The notes: generated by a model not told the origin, from the sequence alone. A DNA stretch of 32,252 bases from Acidobacteriota bacterium (GCA_027624045.1 JAQBUE010000048.1:1-32252); one strand, 5' to 3'; positions 20,730 through 29,766 are shown, counted from the stretch's first letter. Numbers and translations are program-made.

Positions 20730-22982
20730 GTGAGAACTCCCGTGAGCCTTTCCCTGCTCAGCCCTGGTTGTCGAGCGTTGATTCTCGCCGTTCTCTTGGG
20801 CGCAACGCCTGCCTTGCTAAGCACCGCTGAAGCCCCCGACGGTCATCAGATGATGCTCGCGGTGCTCAAGAAGATCGAGGCCCGCACGGGAGTTGAGAAT
20901 CATTATCTCGGTGATGGCGGCCTGCGGCGCATCGAAGAGCAACTAGCGGCCTCACCAGAGTCCTCCACCGACTTGGACCGCTTCCGGCTGCTCGTGCTGG
21001 CTAGATTCCATAACCTTCGCCTCGGGCGCACGGCCGAGTCGATCACTCGTTATCTCGAAGCGGACAGACTGCTCCCCTCGATCGAAAGCCAAGTGCCGCG
21101 CGAATTTGTTGACGAAGCCATCCTGCAGTTGGCGGTGGCGTATCTGCGGATGGGCGAGAACGACAACTGTGTTCATGGCTCAACCAATCAGAGTTGCCTG
21201 CTGCCGATCCGCGGCGGAGGCATACACCGCAAGCAGGAAGGGTCTCTCAAAGCGATCGAACACTTAACAAGACTCGTTGAGCGCAGCCCCGATCACGCCA
21301 CGGGCCGCTGGCTGCTGAATCTCGCCCATATGACTGTCGGCAGCTATCCCGAGAAAGTTCCCGAGAAGTTCTTGATCCCGCCCGAACGCTTCGCCTCCTC
21401 CGAGAAATTTCCGCGCTTTTTGAACGTCGCGCCCAACCTCGGGCTCGATGTAATGAGCATGTGCGGGGGAGCGATCGTGGACGATTTCGACAACGATGGG
21501 TTTCTTGACATCGTCGTTTCGGGTTGGGGGACGTCGGAGCAGATTCGGTACTTCAAGAACAACGGCGACGGCGGCTTCACTGAGAGAACGGAAGAAGCTG
21601 GATTGACAGGTCTCTACGGCGGACTGAATCTCGTTCAGGCCGACTATGACAACGACGGGGATATCGATGTTCTCGTGCTGCGTGGGGCGTGGCTTGATCG
21701 CGCCGGACGCCACCCCAATTCCCTGCTCCGCAACGACGGCAAAGGCTATTTCCGCGATGTTACAGCCGAGAGCGGACTCGGACGTGTTCACTATCCGACT
21801 CAAACGGCCGGCTGGGCCGATTACGACAACGACGGCGACCTCGATCTCTATATCGGCAACGAGACTTTTCCGTCGCAATTGTTCCGGAACAACGGCAAGG
21901 GTCTCTTCAGCGATGTCGCCGGCGCCGCCGGAGTGACCAACGATCGCTTCGCGAAGGGCGTTACTTGGGGCGACTACGACGGCGACCGCTTCCCTGACAT
22001 CTACGTTTCGAATATTGACGGTGACAACCGGCTGTATCACAACAACGGCGACGGCACGTTTACCGACATGGCACCGGCAGCGGGCACGACGGGCCCGAAG
22101 AAGAGTTTTCCAACTTGGTTTTGGGACTTCAACAATGACGGCGCACTCGACATCTACGTATCGAGCTACGAGGCCGGCGTGATTTATATTGCTTCCGACT
22201 ACATGGGTACGCCGCTCCTGGTTGAGCCCGACCACCTCTATCAGGGTGACGGTAAGGGCGGCTTTCGCGAAGTTTCCAAAGAGATGGGTATGACGAGGAT
22301 CACGCAACCGATGGGTTCGAACTTCGGTGACGTGGACCACGATGGCTACCCGGATTACTACCTGGGCACCGGTTACCCGGCCTATGAAGGCCTCATGCCT
22401 AACCTGCTTTTTCACAACCAGCGCGGAAAGGGTTTCGCGGATGTCACTGCCGCCGCCGATGTGGGGCACCTTCAGAAGGGTCACGGCGTGGCCTTCGCGG
22501 ACCTCGATAATGACGGCGACGAAGACATCTACGCCGAGCTGGGTGGATCATTCTCCGGCGACGCGTTCATGAACGCCCTTTTTGAGAACCCCGGCTTCGG
22601 GAATCATTGGCTCACGGTGCGGCTAGCCGGCAAGAAATCGAATCGCTTCGGCGTCGGCTCCCGCATTCGCGCCGAGATTACCGAAGACGGTGAAAAACGC
22701 TCGGTCTACAAATGGGTGAACAGCGGCGGAAGTTTCGGCGCGAATCCGCTACGCCTCCAGATCGGCCTCGGCAAAGCTGACACGATCGATCTACTGGAAG
22801 TCTTCTGGCCGGCAACGGGCGAGACGCAGCGTTTCGAAAACGTACCCGCCGATCAGTTCATCGAGATCACCGAAAGCGAGAAGGACTTCCGTCAGATGGA
22901 GTGGCGCACAGCACCCTTCAAGGCATCCGCAAACAAAGCCGCAGGCCACGATACCCACAACCAACAGCCTCCAACTCCGTGA
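20730..22982 (+). CDS. CRTAC1-type exported protein with helical N-terminus, FG-GAP repeats and ASPIC/UnbV domain
   Basis: 750 aa. GTG start at 20730 (a second GTG at 20742 is also possible) leads into a signal peptide ending about residue 33. Residues about 35-235 are helical and TPR-like (the FVDEAILQLAVAYLRMGEN helix and the SLKAIEHLTRLVERSPDHATGRW repeat). Then come FG-GAP/VCBS blades with calcium loops DFDNDGFLD, DYDNDGDID, DYDNDGDLD, DYDGDRFPD, DFNNDGALD, DVDHDGYPD and DLDNDGDED, and a C-terminal ASPIC/UnbV domain (NHWLTVRLAGKKSNRFGVGSRI to LLEVFWP). Probably a surface or periplasmic binding protein. It follows the TPR gene by 59 bases and completes a CRTAC1-TPR-CRTAC1 cluster; its own fusion of TPR-like and CRTAC1 parts supports a link between the two protein types. 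Confidence 0.92.
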   Translation: MRTPVSLSLLSPGCRALILAVLLGATPALLSTAEAPDGHQMMLAVLKKIEARTGVENHYLGDGGLRRIEEQLAASPESSTDLDRFRLLVLARFHNLRLGRTAESITRYLEADRLLPSIESQVPREFVDEAILQLAVAYLRMGENDNCVHGSTNQSCLLPIRGGGIHRKQEGSLKAIEHLTRLVERSPDHATGRWLLNLAHMTVGSYPEKVPEKFLIPPERFASSEKFPRFLNVAPNLGLDVMSMCGGAIVDDFDNDGFLDIVVSGWGTSEQIRYFKNNGDGGFTERTEEAGLTGLYGGLNLVQADYDNDGDIDVLVLRGAWLDRAGRHPNSLLRNDGKGYFRDVTAESGLGRVHYPTQTAGWADYDNDGDLDLYIGNETFPSQLFRNNGKGLFSDVAGAAGVTNDRFAKGVTWGDYDGDRFPDIYVSNIDGDNRLYHNNGDGTFTDMAPAAGTTGPKKSFPTWFWDFNNDGALDIYVSSYEAGVIYIASDYMGTPLLVEPDHLYQGDGKGGFREVSKEMGMTRITQPMGSNFGDVDHDGYPDYYLGTGYPAYEGLMPNLLFHNQRGKGFADVTAAADVGHLQKGHGVAFADLDNDGDEDIYAELGGSFSGDAFMNALFENPGFGNHWLTVRLAGKKSNRFGVGSRIRAEITEDGEKRSVYKWVNSGGSFGANPLRLQIGLGKADTIDLLEVFWPATGETQRFENVPADQFIEITESEKDFRQMEWRTAPFKASANKAAGHDTHNQQPPTP

Positions 22983-23065
22983 CCCTCTCGCCCGTGGCTC
23001 GCGACTTCGTCCGCGGTCGACGATGACCAATCCCTCGGCGGTTGGGCATGAGATAGTAGGGAAGA

Positions 23066-23083
23066 GCCTGTTGTGCGACAGGC
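23066..23083 (+). promoter_or_regulatory. Perfect hairpin just upstream of 198-aa membrane protein gene
   Basis: GCCTGT-TGTGCG-ACAGGC forms a perfect 6-bp hairpin ending nine bases before the ATG at 23093, covering the place where a Shine-Dalgarno would sit. It may reduce translation or be an operator; no homologous element is known to me. Confidence 0.3.
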
Positions 23084-23092
23084 GGTGTCCAC

Positions 23093-23689
23093 ATGGCGAT
23101 CCGAAAGCTACTTCGTGAGAATGCCACGCTCGTCGTCGGGATACTGTTGCCGGTAGTTGTGGTCGTACTCTTCCTGCTGGCGACATATATTCCGCGCCTG
23201 CTGGTGGACCCCCCGCGGCACGACCTTTTATTCGCACAGGATTACGGCTACTCCAATCAGCAGTCCCTTTGGCGCCATGAAATAGACATCGACACGCAGG
23301 GCAAGCTCCGTGTTCGTGCGTTTCGAACCGAGCCCGACAAGTACGCTCCTCGCCCCCGGCTGTTCCTCTACGAGCACTTGGGTAGCACTGTTCGGGAAAT
23401 CAGCCTGCCGTTGCCCGAAACGGCCGCGGACGCCGAGGCCGGCGTCGTGGTTGAAGTTTCCGAGTTCAAGGGTCAAGTTATTGACACACGTCACGTCGCG
23501 CCCGACGGATACGAACTCGTCGAGTCCCGCCGCGGCGGAGGCAACTTGCTCGGCCTGTTCTATCGAGGGAGTCGCCACGGCCTCGCGATCGGCAAGAACG
23601 GCGCTGTCGTGGCGCTGCCGTCAGGCGATAACTCCGACTGGAACAGCGCTCGGTTTCTGGGCTGGATCGTCAGCCCCACCAATCAGTAG
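23093..23689 (+). CDS. Hypothetical membrane-anchored protein
   Basis: 198 aa, not recognised. Residues about 13-33 form one strong transmembrane helix (LVVGILLPVVVVVLFLLATY), after which a soluble domain of mixed beta character follows (LFAQDYGYSNQQSLWRHEI, then RVRAFRTEP), presumably outside the cytoplasm. It ends six bases before the DUF2157-type gene, with which it very likely forms an operon; paired genes of this kind (a short single-helix protein and a DUF2157 multi-pass protein) recur in other bacteria. ATG at 23093 lacks a strong Shine-Dalgarno. Confidence 0.8.
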   Translation: MAIRKLLRENATLVVGILLPVVVVVLFLLATYIPRLLVDPPRHDLLFAQDYGYSNQQSLWRHEIDIDTQGKLRVRAFRTEPDKYAPRPRLFLYEHLGSTVREISLPLPETAADAEAGVVVEVSEFKGQVIDTRHVAPDGYELVESRRGGGNLLGLFYRGSRHGLAIGKNGAVVALPSGDNSDWNSARFLGWIVSPTNQ

Positions 23690-23695
23690 GCCCCT

Positions 23696-24631
23696 ATGAC
23701 CGCGAAAGAGCAGGCGCTCAAGCAAATCACCGACATCGCCCGCAGCCACGACCTGTCGGCCTCGGAAATACTGGCGGAGCTCTCTCCAGGAATAGAAGCT
23801 ACTCCCGATGGGAAGTCATCGATCCTAACCCGTCTGTTCGCCTACCTGGGTGGAATCTTCGTCCTCGCCGGCCTGGGTATCTTCATCACCATGCAGTGGG
23901 ACGACATGAATTCGATCGCCAGAATTACCGTCACGCTGGGTTCCGGCATCGCGGCATTTGTGATGGCGCTTTTCGCCTCCGCTGATGAACGCGCGGAAAA
24001 AGCGGCAACGCCCCTCTTCTTGGTGGCGGCACTGCTCCAGCCTACGGGCATCCTGGTGGCCCTTGACGAGTTCTCGACGGGCAGCGACGAGCGTTACGCG
24101 TTCCTGCTGACATCAGGCGTCTTGCTCATTCAACAGGCTCTGATTTTCCTCAAAACGAGGCGTACAGCGCTGCTCTTCATGACTCTTATTTTCGGGACGT
24201 GGTTGTACGGCACCGCCATGGACATGCTGGACCTGGACGAAGACTTGATCGTCTTCAGTCTCGGACTTTCAGTCTTTTTCGTCAGCTACTCAATCGACAA
24301 GACACGTCACGCGGCGATCGCGCCTTTCTGGTACTTCGTGAGTTCGAGCGCGATGTTGGCGGCACTATTTTCGCTTATCAAACACTCTATTCTGGAAATC
24401 TTGTTCTTGGGCGCCGCCTGCGGCGTGGTTTTCCTGAGCGCCTGGGTCAAGAGCCGCGGCCTGTTGGCCGTCGGTACGGTGGCGATTCTAGGCTACGTCG
24501 GCTATTACACTTCCGAGAACTTTTCCGACGTAGTTGGCTGGCCCATCGCCCTCATGTTGTTCGGCCTGCTATTGATCGGCCTCAGTACCGTCGCGTTCCG
24601 TATCGACCGCAAGTACATCGCCACGAAGTAG
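23696..24631 (+). CDS. DUF2157-like multi-pass membrane protein
   Basis: 311 aa with a soluble N-terminus (about residues 1-40) and some eight to nine transmembrane helices from residue 45 onward, beginning LFAYLGGIFVLAGLGIFI followed by MQWDDMNSIARI, an arrangement typical of DUF2157 proteins. Function of that family is unknown. It is translated right after the 198-aa membrane protein (six-base gap). Its last 50 bases overlap the 3' end of the oppositely oriented 303-aa gene, so the two transcripts converge. Confidence 0.8.
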   Translation: MTAKEQALKQITDIARSHDLSASEILAELSPGIEATPDGKSSILTRLFAYLGGIFVLAGLGIFITMQWDDMNSIARITVTLGSGIAAFVMALFASADERAEKAATPLFLVAALLQPTGILVALDEFSTGSDERYAFLLTSGVLLIQQALIFLKTRRTALLFMTLIFGTWLYGTAMDMLDLDEDLIVFSLGLSVFFVSYSIDKTRHAAIAPFWYFVSSSAMLAALFSLIKHSILEILFLGAACGVVFLSAWVKSRGLLAVGTVAILGYVGYYTSENFSDVVGWPIALMLFGLLLIGLSTVAFRIDRKYIATK

Positions 24632-25493
24632 AGGCTGACTTTGGATCCTTCAAACCGCAGGTGGCGCAATAGGGGGCTTCGATCGCCTCAAACGTCATCG
24701 GATTAAAATCGTACAGTTCGGTTTCAGCGATCAATCCGCTCGATTTGATCCCCGCGCGGAAGAGCTTGCCGTCCCGAGCCCAAACCACGCTCTTCCCGTC
24801 AACGTCCGCCCATTCCCATTCGGGGCAATCGACTTCGGCGCCCGACTTGGCGTGGATCAGCTGGTGCTCATCCCAGTAACAGCCTTTGCCTTCGGGAGAA
24901 CCGGATCCGGAGTTTGCAATCTTGCGGAGGAGCCATCCATGATTAAGAGGTTTTTCAAAGATGTCTTTGCGGTCCCATTTCGTCACTTTGACGCGCTCGG
25001 CAAGCCGCCAACCGTCACGTAGCAGCCGCAGGTAGTAGACGCCGGTGCATTCACCGCCGAAATACTCTGACGGCTGAAAGCTCTCGTCACGACGAACCTC
25101 TTTTGTGTCTCGCAGCACGGAATGACCGTAGCCGTCATTGATCCAATAGTCTTTTCGGCCTGTCCACAAGCCGCCGCCATGCCAGCAGTCGCCCTTCGGA
25201 AACATCGCCAACGCTTTCAAATACGGAGATCGCGAAACGGCTGTCCAAGAGCCTTTCGACTCAGAACCCCAATGGCCGTTCATCGCAAAATAGATGAAGT
25301 AGTCGCCGTACGGTGAGAGGTCGCAGCGGCGTTCGTAGATCCGTCCCTTGAGCCATTGGCCCAACTCAAAACTATCTCGGTGGCGATTCCACAGGATTGT
25401 GGCAACGCTGTTCGAAGGGCCGCGCCGGATCACAAGACCAAGCGGCGCGTGGCTCGCAAGCAGTACGTGGATTCTGGCCGGAAACTTTGCCAT
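24582..25493 (-). CDS. Conserved hypothetical protein
   Basis: 303 aa, no named domain. The N-terminal and central parts look like a widespread uncharacterised family of about 270-280 aa: FPARIHVLLASHAPLGLVIRR, ERRCDLSPYGDYFIYFAMNG, AMFPKGDCWHGGGLW and LRLLRDGWRL, rich in Trp and Tyr, suggesting a beta-propeller-like display or sensor protein that follows the state of other components. No signal peptide. The last residues after FEAIEAPY (CATCGLKDPKSASTSWRCTCG) contain two cysteine pairs, either a small zinc site or a read-through tail overlapping the DUF2157 gene. ATG at 25493 has a weak AGGTG upstream. Confidence 0.7.
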   Translation of the reverse strand: MAKFPARIHVLLASHAPLGLVIRRGPSNSVATILWNRHRDSFELGQWLKGRIYERRCDLSPYGDYFIYFAMNGHWGSESKGSWTAVSRSPYLKALAMFPKGDCWHGGGLWTGRKDYWINDGYGHSVLRDTKEVRRDESFQPSEYFGGECTGVYYLRLLRDGWRLAERVKVTKWDRKDIFEKPLNHGWLLRKIANSGSGSPEGKGCYWDEHQLIHAKSGAEVDCPEWEWADVDGKSVVWARDGKLFRAGIKSSGLIAETELYDFNPMTFEAIEAPYCATCGLKDPKSASTSWRCTCGRYGTRRY

Positions 25494-25558
25494 GTATTAG
25501 AACACCTGAGTTCCCATTTAAGCAGGCCTGGGACAAGCCCGTCCGGGCATTCGAACAC

Positions 25559-25984
25559 TCATGTCGACCGCTGCCAACCGCCGGGCGTGTACTCGATCCT
25601 CACGTGATCCTTGAAGTCCGCCATGCACTGAATCAACTCGTCAACCGTCGCGCCAGCAGATAGGCCCCGCCGCCACGCTCGCGGGTCGACCGTGCCAAGC
25701 ACCAAGTACGTCGGCTTGGCCGCCGTTGTCTGATCGACGAAGGCTGCTATCAATGGCTCGATCTCGGCCTGCTGCACAATTACGAGGTCGCAGTCGGTGC
25801 ACAGACGGCACGTCTTCCGGAGAACGAATAGTCCGGCTTCATCGACGTGAATGACAAACGGAACCTTACGGACTCGCGTTTTGATGCTGCATCGGGGGCA
25901 CGTCGTGAAGCGGGCGTGAAGGTGCGGATTGAGCGCGAATGAATAGCGGGCAGGTAACACACCCATGCGATCTTTCCCTGACAT
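25559..25984 (-). CDS. Conserved hypothetical zinc-site protein
   Basis: 141 aa, cytoplasmic. The N-terminal half holds FALNPHLHARFTTCPRC, followed by KTRVRKVPFVIHVD and KTCRLCTDCDL, giving CPRC and CRLC/CTDC cysteine clusters that should bind one zinc. This conserved block is found in uncharacterised proteins of many phyla; no function is assigned. The remainder (about residues 85-141) is predicted helical and ends GGWQRST. The ATG at 25984 (AAAGGA 11 bases upstream) or the ATG at 25966 (GGGA about eight bases upstream) may be used. It lies on the same strand as, and 65 bases before, the 303-aa gene. Confidence 0.7.
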   Translation of the reverse strand: MSGKDRMGVLPARYSFALNPHLHARFTTCPRCSIKTRVRKVPFVIHVDEAGLFVLRKTCRLCTDCDLVIVQQAEIEPLIAAFVDQTTAAKPTYLVLGTVDPRAWRRGLSAGATVDELIQCMADFKDHVRIEYTPGGWQRST

Positions 25985-26163
25985 TGGGACTGATGTCCTT
26001 TCAAGCCCGCATTACGTATACGGAACTTCAGCCGCTCGAATAGGCCAGTGCAGCCTCCAGCGTCAGCACCGAGAATACTGCAAATCCGATCACCTGCACT
26101 TGGCCTGTCCACCATAATACAGGGCTGGAAGCCTTGCAAATCGCGCATAATGAAAAGCCGCTC

Positions 26164-27621
26164 ATGCTCATCCGCCTCGTCACCTTTCTAGCCCTGACCT
26201 TCCCAATACTCGCCGCCGCGCCGCCGAACATCGTCTTCATCCTTGCCGACGACATGGGCTATGGCGATGTCCAGGCTCTCAATCTCGATTCCCACATCCC
26301 GACGCCGAATCTGGATCGTCTGAGTCGCCAAGGCATGACCTTCACCGACGCTCACACACCCTCCGCCGTCTGTACGCCGACCCGCTACGGCTTACTAACC
26401 GGACGTTACGCTTGGCGGGGGCGTCTCACAAAGGGCGTCCTCAACGGCTACGGCGAGCCGTTGATCGAGTCCGGCCGGCCAACCGTGGCGTCGTTCCTGC
26501 AACGTCACGGTTACCACACGGGCATGGTCGGCAAGTGGCACCTCGGACTCGGCTTCGCGAAGACAGCCGACGGCGCTTTCGACTTCTCGAAGCCGGTTAC
26601 TGACGGTCCGCACACGAGAGGCTTTGATGATTCGTTCATCATCCCGGCGTCTCTCGATTTCCCGCCCTACGTCTACATTCGCAATGGCGTGATCGAGCGC
26701 TTTCCCTTGGTGCGGCAGGCCGCTCAGAAGTTTCCGGCCTTTCTCCGCGAAGGCGAACGTCAGTCCGACCTCATCATGGAGAATGTACTCGATGAGCTCG
26801 CCCGCGAGGCCGGGCGGTACATCAAACAGCGCGCGTCAGTTGACCGACCGTTCTTTTTATACCTAGCGCTCACGGCCCCTCACAAGCCCGTCCTGCCGCA
26901 TCCGCGTTTTCGAGGCAGCACCGCCCTGGGCCCGTACGGCGACTTCGTGACGCAGGTTGACGCGACCGTCGGCGACGTGCTCAAAGCACTGGATGACTCC
27001 GGCGCCCGGGACAACACACTCGTGATTTACAGCAGCGACAATGGCTCATTCATGTACCGTCTCGACGATGACAATGAACCGGATCACGTGGATGACGAGA
27101 CGATTCAGGCCTACCGCGCTAATCGCCATCGCGCGAATCACGTCTTCCGGGGCACCAAGGCCGACATCTGGGAGGCCGGACACCATGTGCCATTCTTTGC
27201 ACGCTGGCCAGGGACAATCGAACCGGGCTCAAGAAATAGCAGCACCATCTGCCTGACCGACTTCTTCAGCACCGTGGCCGGCGTCATTGGGCGCGAACCG
27301 CCGGACGAGGGCGCCGAGGATAGCTTCAGCTTCCTGCCTCAGCTGCGCGGTGAAAAGCCAACAGCGCCCCGCCCACCCGTCATGCACCACTCAGTGGACG
27401 GCATGTTCGCGATTCGTGACGGCGACTGGAAGCTCGTCCTCGGCAATGGCTCGGGAGGCCGTGAGAAACCTGCCGGCGCACCGTTCCAGAAACCGTATCA
27501 ACTCTTCGATTTGTCAGCCGATCCATCGGAACACAGAAACGTGATTGAAGAGCATCCAGAGATAGCGGTCCGGCTAGAGCAGGCCGTGGATCATGCCCGC
27601 AGCGGCAGCCACAGCCGATGA
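26164..27621 (+). CDS. Exported sulfatase (Cys-type, arylsulfatase family)
   Basis: 485 aa from the ATG at 26164, with a signal peptide (residues 1-19, ending LAAA). Catalytic sites: DD at 29-30 (ILADDMGYGD), formylglycine motif C70-T-P-T-R74 with YGLLTGRY, GKWHLG near residue 122, and SSDNGSF near 290. Hydrolysis of a sulfate ester or sulfated glycan is expected; a dedicated formylglycine-generating enzyme is not in the window. The ORF track begins at TTG 26134, but the ATG is better because it starts at the signal peptide. It differs from the Tat-exported sulfatase at 5503-7182 in carrying a Sec-type signal, so the two use different export routes. Confidence 0.93.
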   Translation: MLIRLVTFLALTFPILAAAPPNIVFILADDMGYGDVQALNLDSHIPTPNLDRLSRQGMTFTDAHTPSAVCTPTRYGLLTGRYAWRGRLTKGVLNGYGEPLIESGRPTVASFLQRHGYHTGMVGKWHLGLGFAKTADGAFDFSKPVTDGPHTRGFDDSFIIPASLDFPPYVYIRNGVIERFPLVRQAAQKFPAFLREGERQSDLIMENVLDELAREAGRYIKQRASVDRPFFLYLALTAPHKPVLPHPRFRGSTALGPYGDFVTQVDATVGDVLKALDDSGARDNTLVIYSSDNGSFMYRLDDDNEPDHVDDETIQAYRANRHRANHVFRGTKADIWEAGHHVPFFARWPGTIEPGSRNSSTICLTDFFSTVAGVIGREPPDEGAEDSFSFLPQLRGEKPTAPRPPVMHHSVDGMFAIRDGDWKLVLGNGSGGREKPAGAPFQKPYQLFDLSADPSEHRNVIEEHPEIAVRLEQAVDHARSGSHSR

Positions 27622-27680
27622 ACCGATTCGATGCCCACGCAATTACCTAACGAACTCATCCGGCTCAACCTGCTTCACCG

Positions 27681-28709
27681 TCACGGTACGACGACGACCT
27701 TGCCGAACTGTTCTTTGTTTTCAAGGTATTCGTGCGCCGCGCGCAGCTCGGCAAGGGGGAACACTTTGTCGACCACGGGTTTCAGGAGGCCGCGCTCGAA
27801 GAACCGCAGGACCTCGTGCAACTCGCCGAGCGTTCCCATGAAAGAGCCATTAAGAGACAACTGACGGAAGAACAGATGGGTGACGCTGAGGTCAACGTCG
27901 CCGCCCGTTGTCGCCCCGCATGTCACAAGCCGGCCGTGACGCGCCAGACTCGAAACGGAATGCTTCCAGGTCGCCTGGCCGACGTGCTCGAAAACGATGT
28001 CGACGCCGCGTTTCTTGGTGATCTCTCTGACCTCGGCGCGGATGTCTTGCTTATAGTGGTCGATGACGTGGTCGGCGCCTAGCGCTTTGGCCTTGGCCAT
28101 CTTTTCCTCTCCACCCGCCGTCGCGATGACGCGGCAGTGGAACAGTTTTGCGATTTGAATGGCCGCGATGCCGACGCCGGAACTTCCACCGATGATGAGG
28201 ACGTCTTCGAGCATCTTCATCTTTGCAACCGTGACCAGCATATGCCACGCGGTGAGGAAGACGAGCGGGATCGATGCTGCTTCTTCGTAGCTCAGGTTGC
28301 CCGGGATCGGGATGGCGTTGGATTCGGGGACAGCGACGAATTCGGAGTTGAGACCATTATGCTGGTAGCCAAACACTCCGTAGTCGGGGCTCAGGTTGTC
28401 AAGGCCCGCGGCCGCGAGAGCCCCGCGGCGGGAGCTCTTTCCCGGCGCAATCAACACGCGTTCGCCGACCTTGGCCGATTCACACAGAGAGCCGGCTTCC
28501 ACAATTTCACCGGCCGCGTCGCTGCCGAGGGTGTGGGGCATGTCGAGTTTGAGGCCGGGCAGGCCGCCGCGGATAAACAGATCGAGGTGATTCAGGCCGC
28601 ACGCTCCGACCTTGACGAGTACCTCGTTGGCTCGGAGAGTGGGGTCCGGCGCATCCTCGTAACGCAGAACTTCCGGCCCACCGTGCTCATGAAGACGGAC
28701 AGCTTTCAT
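27681..28709 (-). CDS. MDR-superfamily oxidoreductase (zinc-type alcohol dehydrogenase/quinone reductase-like)
   Basis: 342 aa from the ATG at 28709, backed by GAGGAG 11 bases upstream; the longer ORF start at 28844 lies inside the facing gene's promoter region. The GroES-like domain starts MKAVRLHEHGGPEVL, with ACGLNHLDLFIRGG and PHTLGSDAAG; the Rossmann domain has GGSSGVGIAAIQIAK. The lobe that in zinc alcohol dehydrogenases carries four structural-zinc cysteines reads KSSRRGALAAAGLDNL, with none of them, so structural zinc is absent, and catalytic zinc is doubtful. NAD(P)H-dependent reduction of a quinone, enone or aldehyde is the reasonable guess. Divergent from xdhC. Confidence 0.88.
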   Translation of the reverse strand: MKAVRLHEHGGPEVLRYEDAPDPTLRANEVLVKVGACGLNHLDLFIRGGLPGLKLDMPHTLGSDAAGEIVEAGSLCESAKVGERVLIAPGKSSRRGALAAAGLDNLSPDYGVFGYQHNGLNSEFVAVPESNAIPIPGNLSYEEAASIPLVFLTAWHMLVTVAKMKMLEDVLIIGGSSGVGIAAIQIAKLFHCRVIATAGGEEKMAKAKALGADHVIDHYKQDIRAEVREITKKRGVDIVFEHVGQATWKHSVSSLARHGRLVTCGATTGGDVDLSVTHLFFRQLSLNGSFMGTLGELHEVLRFFERGLLKPVVDKVFPLAELRAAHEYLENKEQFGKVVVVP

Positions 28710-28760
28710 TGATCGACTCCTCTCGTGCGCGAACCCGCAGGCCGCAAAACAGCCCCGTAT

Positions 28761-28766
28761 TATAAT
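28761..28766 (+). promoter_or_regulatory. Candidate -10 box TATAAT before xdhC-like gene
   Basis: A perfect TATAAT occurs in a GC-rich context, and overlaps the first ATG (28765) of the ORF track. If it is a promoter, transcription would start near 28773, so that ATG could not be used and the start would be the next ATG at 28789. No good -35 hexamer is visible. Confidence 0.4.
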
Positions 28767-28788
28767 GAGCCTTCGAGAGACCGCGTTT

Positions 28789-29766
28789 ATGGGCCGCCCG
28801 ACAGACGTATACGAAGAGCTTGTGCATTTGCGCCGCTGCGGCAAGAAGGCAGCCCTAGCGACGATCGTTGAGGTCTCTGGCTCGATCCCCAGCTTTCAGA
28901 GCGCCAAGCTGCTCGTTCGCGAGGATGGATCGATGGTCGGCACCATCGGCGGCGGCTGCACCGAAGCCGAAGTGTGGAACGCGGCGCGCGAGGTGATGGA
29001 AACCGAGCAACCGCGTATGCTGAGCTTTAACCTTGGCCAGGAAGCCGCCTACGACCAGGGGCTCATTTGCGGCGGACAATTGAACGTCTACGTGGAACCA
29101 ATCCTACCCATCCCCACTTGCTATATCTTCGGCGCGGGACACATCTCGAAAAGCCTCTCGAAGGTCGCCACCCTCGCCGGTTTTCGGACGATTATCGTCG
29201 ATGACCGTGAGACCTACGCCAACAGTGAACGCTTTCCAGAAGCAGTGGAGGTGTACGCCGACGAGTACGAAACTGTCTTCCCGAAACTCGACGTGAACGA
29301 GGCAAGCTACATCATCATCGTCACGCGCGGTCATCGCGACGATATGCGTGTGCTGCGCTGGGCCTCCTCAAGCCCCGCTCGCTACATCGGCATGATCGGC
29401 AGCAAACGCAAGACGCTCGAAGTCGCGAAACAGCTCATGAAAGACGGCGTCCCTGTCGAGAAGCTTTCACGCCTACATGCACCGATGGGCTTCGACATCG
29501 GCGCGGTCACGCCCGAGGAGATTGCCGTCGCCGTGGTCGGCGAGATGATCAACCGCCGCCGCAATCCCGGCAACACCTGGAACCCGATCTCGAAATCGAT
29601 CTTCACCGAAGGAATCCCGAAGGCCCTCGAAATCCACGAGCCCACGCAAGTCGAAGGCTCGACGCCAACCACCTCGGGAGCGCCAACCACCATCGAAGCG
29701 CCAACCATGGAACCGGTGGCGGCGGAAGCGGCGGCCGCGAAGTTGCCGCCTCTTCGCAGAAACTAG
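28789..29766 (+). CDS. XdhC/CoxI family molybdoenzyme maturation protein
   Basis: 325 aa from the ATG at 28789. XdhC/CoxI proteins bind molybdenum cofactor and insert the sulfurated form into xanthine dehydrogenase or CO-dehydrogenase-type hydroxylases. The N-terminal domain has TIVEVSGSIPSFQSAKLLV and GTIGGGCTEAEVW; the C-terminal Rossmann domain has FGAGHISKSLSKVA followed by VDDRETYANSERFP. The end has a low-complexity tail of PTT and APT repeats (TPTTSGAPTTIEAPTMEP). The ORF track start at 28765 is less likely because it falls in a TATAAT box. Five bases later the MocA-like gene starts, so the two form an operon; no molybdenum hydroxylase subunit is in the window. Confidence 0.88.
   Translation: MGRPTDVYEELVHLRRCGKKAALATIVEVSGSIPSFQSAKLLVREDGSMVGTIGGGCTEAEVWNAAREVMETEQPRMLSFNLGQEAAYDQGLICGGQLNVYVEPILPIPTCYIFGAGHISKSLSKVATLAGFRTIIVDDRETYANSERFPEAVEVYADEYETVFPKLDVNEASYIIIVTRGHRDDMRVLRWASSSPARYIGMIGSKRKTLEVAKQLMKDGVPVEKLSRLHAPMGFDIGAVTPEEIAVAVVGEMINRRRNPGNTWNPISKSIFTEGIPKALEIHEPTQVEGSTPTTSGAPTTIEAPTMEPVAAEAAAAKLPPLRRN

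Noticed and set aside
21264-22484. 406-aa minus-strand ORF
   Set aside because: Antisense shadow of the second CRTAC1 gene; its Val/Ile-rich repeats mirror the calcium-loop codons.
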